From assembly GCA_023438785.1 (NCBI GenBank), contig JAEXQJ010000327.1, positions 1 through 15,382 on the forward strand: 15,382 nt of DNA, read 5' to 3'. The translations under genes and the position numbers were made by a program. The notes beneath the pieces are model-generated. The model searched no databases. It saw nothing but the letters and a program-made list of their open reading frames with translations, and was not told the origin of the DNA. Source of the DNA: Pseudomonadota bacterium (lineage in GTDB: Bacteria > Myxococcota_A > Polyangia > Fen-1088). This document shows, piece by piece, positions 12,882 to 15,382 of this stretch (the stretch's first letter is position 1; each line of letters starts with the position of its first letter).

Positions 12882-15382
12882 ATGCGAGCCCCTCTGCCCT
12901 TCGATAGCGCGGCGGTTGCCTTTGCCCGCGGCGATCGCTTCTCCAACAACCCCGGCCCGGCCCGGCCGGAGGGCGAGTCAACCCCCTGGCACAGCCCCGC
13001 CGAGTTGGACAGCGATCCGGCGGAGACCAGCGACTGGTTGGCATCCCTGCGCGGCACGGTGGACCACGGCGGCGTGGTACGCGCCAAATTCCTGCTCACG
13101 CGGGTCATGCAGGAGGCCTGGCGCTTGGGTGTCAGCCCGCTGCTTCCGCTCACCACGCCCTACGTGAACACCATCCCGGCCGAGGAGGAGCCCGACTTCC
13201 CCGGCGATCCGGTCTTGGAGAAACGCATCCGGCGCATCGTGCGCTGGAACGCGGTCGCCATGGTCCATGGCGCCAACGTGCGCCACCCCGGCCTCGGCGG
13301 CCACCTGTCCACGTATGCTTCCAGCGCGACGCTATACGAGGTGGGCTTCAACCACTTCTTCCACGGTGATGACGCCCGTGAGGGCGATCAGATCTTCTTC
13401 CAAGGCCACGCTGCACCCGGGATCTACGCGCGCGCCTTTCTGGAGGGCCGACTTTCGGTCGAGCAGCTCGAAGGCTTTCGTCGCGAATGCCAGCGTGGCC
13501 ACGGGCTGTCCAGCTATCCACACGCGCGCCTGATGCCGGACTTCTGGCAGTTCTCGACGGTGAGCATGGGTCTGGGTCCGATCGAAGCCATCTACCAAGC
13601 GCGCTTCAACCGCTACCTGCAGGCCCGCGGTATCAAGAACACGCGCGGGCAGCGGGTGTGGTGCTTCATGGGCGACGGCGAGACCGACGAGCCCGAGTCC
13701 CTGGGCAGCCTCAGTCTGGCGGCGCGCGAGCACCTGGACAACCTGACCTTCGTGATCAACTGCAACCTGCAACGCCTGGACGGTCCCGTGCGCGGCAACG
13801 GCAAGATCATCCAGGAGCTGGAGGCCGTGTTCCGCGGCGCCGGTTGGAACGTCTTCAAGGTGATCTGGGGGCCGGGTTGGGATGATCTGCTGACCCGGGA
13901 TCACGAGGGTCTTCTGCGGCAGCGCATGCTCGAGGTGGTGGACGGGCAGTGGCAGAAGTACACCACGGAGTCGGGCGCCTACACGCGCCAGGACTTCTTT
14001 GGCAGCGATCCGGCGTTGCTCGAGATGGTCGCGCACCTGTCGGATGACCGCATCCGCAGCCTGGGACGCGGCGGCCACAGTTTTCACAAGGTCTACGCGG
14101 CCTACAAACGAGCCACCGAGCACCAGGGCCAGCCCACCGTCATCCTGGCCCACACGGTCAAGGGGTGGACCCTGGGCGAGGGCTTCGAGGGCAGCAACGT
14201 CACCCACCAGAAGAAGAAGATGGGCTTGCAGGAGCTGCGGCGCTTCCGCGACATGCTTGAGCTGCCCGTGCCTGACGACCGGATCGCCGAAGCGCCTTTC
14301 TATCACCCCGGCCCGGCCAGCCCCGAGGCGGAGTACGTGCGCGCGCGACGCCGCGCCCTGGGCGGCGCGGTGCCGGCGCGACGGGACACGGTGAGCGTAC
14401 CCCTGGCCCTACCCAGCCCCTCGGCCTACGACGAGTTGCGCTCGGGGTCGAATGGCGCGTCCGTCTCGACCACCATGGCCTTCGCGCGCCTTGTGGCCAA
14501 GCTGGTGCGCGATCCCCACCTCGGTCCACGCATCGTGCCCATCGTCCCCGACGAGGCGCGCACCTTCGGCTTGGACGCCCTGTTCAGTCAGGTGGGCATC
14601 TACTCGTCGCTCGGTCAGCTCTATAAGCCCGTGGACAGCGACAAGCTGCTCTACTACCGGGAGCTGCGCGACGGTCAGGTGCTCGAAGAAGGCATCACCG
14701 AGGCCGGCTCCATGGCCTCGTGGATCGCTGCCGCGACCTCCTACGCCACGCACGGCGAGCAGCTCATTCCCTTCTACATTTTCTATTCCATGTTCGGGTT
14801 CCAGCGGGTAGGCGACCTGGTCTGGGCGGCGGGCGACGCGCTGGCGCGCGGCTTCCTGCTGGGCGCCACCGCAGGCCGCACCACGCTGATGGGCGAGGGC
14901 CTGCAGCACAGTGACGGACACAGCCACGTGCTGGCCAGCACCGTCCCCAACCTGATGGCCTACGATCCGGCGTACGCCTACGAGCTGGCGGCCATCGTGG
15001 AGGACGGCATCCGCCGCATGATCGACGAGAACGTCATGTTCTACATCACGCTCCACAACCAGAGCTACGTCATGCCCGCCGAGCCCGACGGCGTACGCGA
15101 GGGCATCGTGAAGGGCATCTACTGCCTGCGTGCCGCCTCCACGCGCCTGGCCAAGCACGTGCAGCTCCTGGGCAGCGGTGCGATCCTCAACGAGGTTCTG
15201 CGGGCACAAGAGATCCTGGACGGCATCGACGTGTCCAGCGACGTGTGGAGCGTGACCAGCTACAAGGCCCTGCGCGAGGACGCCCTGGCCTGTGAGCGCC
15301 ACAATCGTTTGCACCCCCGGGAGCCGCCACGCGTGCCGCACCTGGCGACCACCCTGGAAGGCACCACAGGCCCCTTCGTCGC
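12882..15382 (+). CDS. aceE: Pyruvate dehydrogenase E1 component, homodimeric type, 3'-truncated
   Basis: This is the thiamine-diphosphate-dependent E1 that decarboxylates pyruvate and acetylates the lipoyl domain of E2. The first 833 codons are present; the frame runs off the window end with roughly 90 residues missing. The first 40 residues are variable. TTPYVNTIPAEEEPDFPGD then matches the family start. The cofactor motif runs from GDGETDEPES (264-273) to NCNLQRLDGPVRGN (293-306). NVTHQKKKM carries His442, equivalent to E. coli His407, and EEGITEAG (about 602) follows. Offsets to E. coli AceE indicate a 35-residue longer N-terminus. The ATG has AGGAAGG at 12866-12872, 9 bases upstream. A GTG at 12801 is an alternative in-frame start. 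E2 and E3 genes would be expected downstream, outside the window. Confidence 0.96.
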   Translation, partial: MRAPLPFDSAAVAFARGDRFSNNPGPARPEGESTPWHSPAELDSDPAETSDWLASLRGTVDHGGVVRAKFLLTRVMQEAWRLGVSPLLPLTTPYVNTIPAEEEPDFPGDPVLEKRIRRIVRWNAVAMVHGANVRHPGLGGHLSTYASSATLYEVGFNHFFHGDDAREGDQIFFQGHAAPGIYARAFLEGRLSVEQLEGFRRECQRGHGLSSYPHARLMPDFWQFSTVSMGLGPIEAIYQARFNRYLQARGIKNTRGQRVWCFMGDGETDEPESLGSLSLAAREHLDNLTFVINCNLQRLDGPVRGNGKIIQELEAVFRGAGWNVFKVIWGPGWDDLLTRDHEGLLRQRMLEVVDGQWQKYTTESGAYTRQDFFGSDPALLEMVAHLSDDRIRSLGRGGHSFHKVYAAYKRATEHQGQPTVILAHTVKGWTLGEGFEGSNVTHQKKKMGLQELRRFRDMLELPVPDDRIAEAPFYHPGPASPEAEYVRARRRALGGAVPARRDTVSVPLALPSPSAYDELRSGSNGASVSTTMAFARLVAKLVRDPHLGPRIVPIVPDEARTFGLDALFSQVGIYSSLGQLYKPVDSDKLLYYRELRDGQVLEEGITEAGSMASWIAAATSYATHGEQLIPFYIFYSMFGFQRVGDLVWAAGDALARGFLLGATAGRTTLMGEGLQHSDGHSHVLASTVPNLMAYDPAYAYELAAIVEDGIRRMIDENVMFYITLHNQSYVMPAEPDGVREGIVKGIYCLRAASTRLAKHVQLLGSGAILNEVLRAQEILDGIDVSSDVWSVTSYKALREDALACERHNRLHPREPPRVPHLATTLEGTTGPFV

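Overview
This is a high-GC chromosomal window, and almost every base belongs to a conserved gene. The MCP has stacked HAMP units. The chemosensory cluster contains CheX and HDOD proteins, and the AceE is the homodimeric type. Together these suggest a deltaproteobacterium-like or Myxococcota-like Gram-negative. That placement is inferred from gene content and composition only. I see no tRNA, rRNA, CRISPR array, IS element or phage gene.

Region 1 (about 1-8400, + strand) is a chemosensory operon. It enters the window inside an MCP gene. It continues with cheR, cheD, an HDOD/HD-domain gene, a stand-alone CheY-like receiver, a CheX-like phosphatase gene and cheB. After a 170-base gap come a second CheX-like gene, a receiver-receiver protein with a STAS-like tail, and a second HDOD gene. 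From cheR to cheB every junction is a 4-base GTGA or ATGA stop/start overlap, so translation is probably coupled. CheR, CheB and CheD adapt the receptor. Two CheX-like proteins would dephosphorylate receivers. No CheA, CheW or flagellar gene is visible; CheA and CheW may lie upstream. The HDOD and REC-REC-STAS proteins look like non-flagellar outputs.

Region 2 (about 8413-11459, - strand) converges on the operon. It is a coupled otsA-otsB pair for trehalose synthesis. The OtsA carries an unusual N-terminal module with two predicted membrane helices and an extracytoplasmic domain, which would anchor the synthase to the inner membrane.

Region 3 (11699-12655, - strand) is a zinc-free medium-chain NAD(P)H:quinone oxidoreductase-like gene. 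It is divergent from Region 4 (12882 to the window end, + strand), the first 833 codons of aceE, the homodimeric pyruvate dehydrogenase E1. The 226-base gap between them holds two perfect inverted repeats. Each has a 14-base spacer and their centres are 52 bases apart, so they are candidate operators or leader hairpins.
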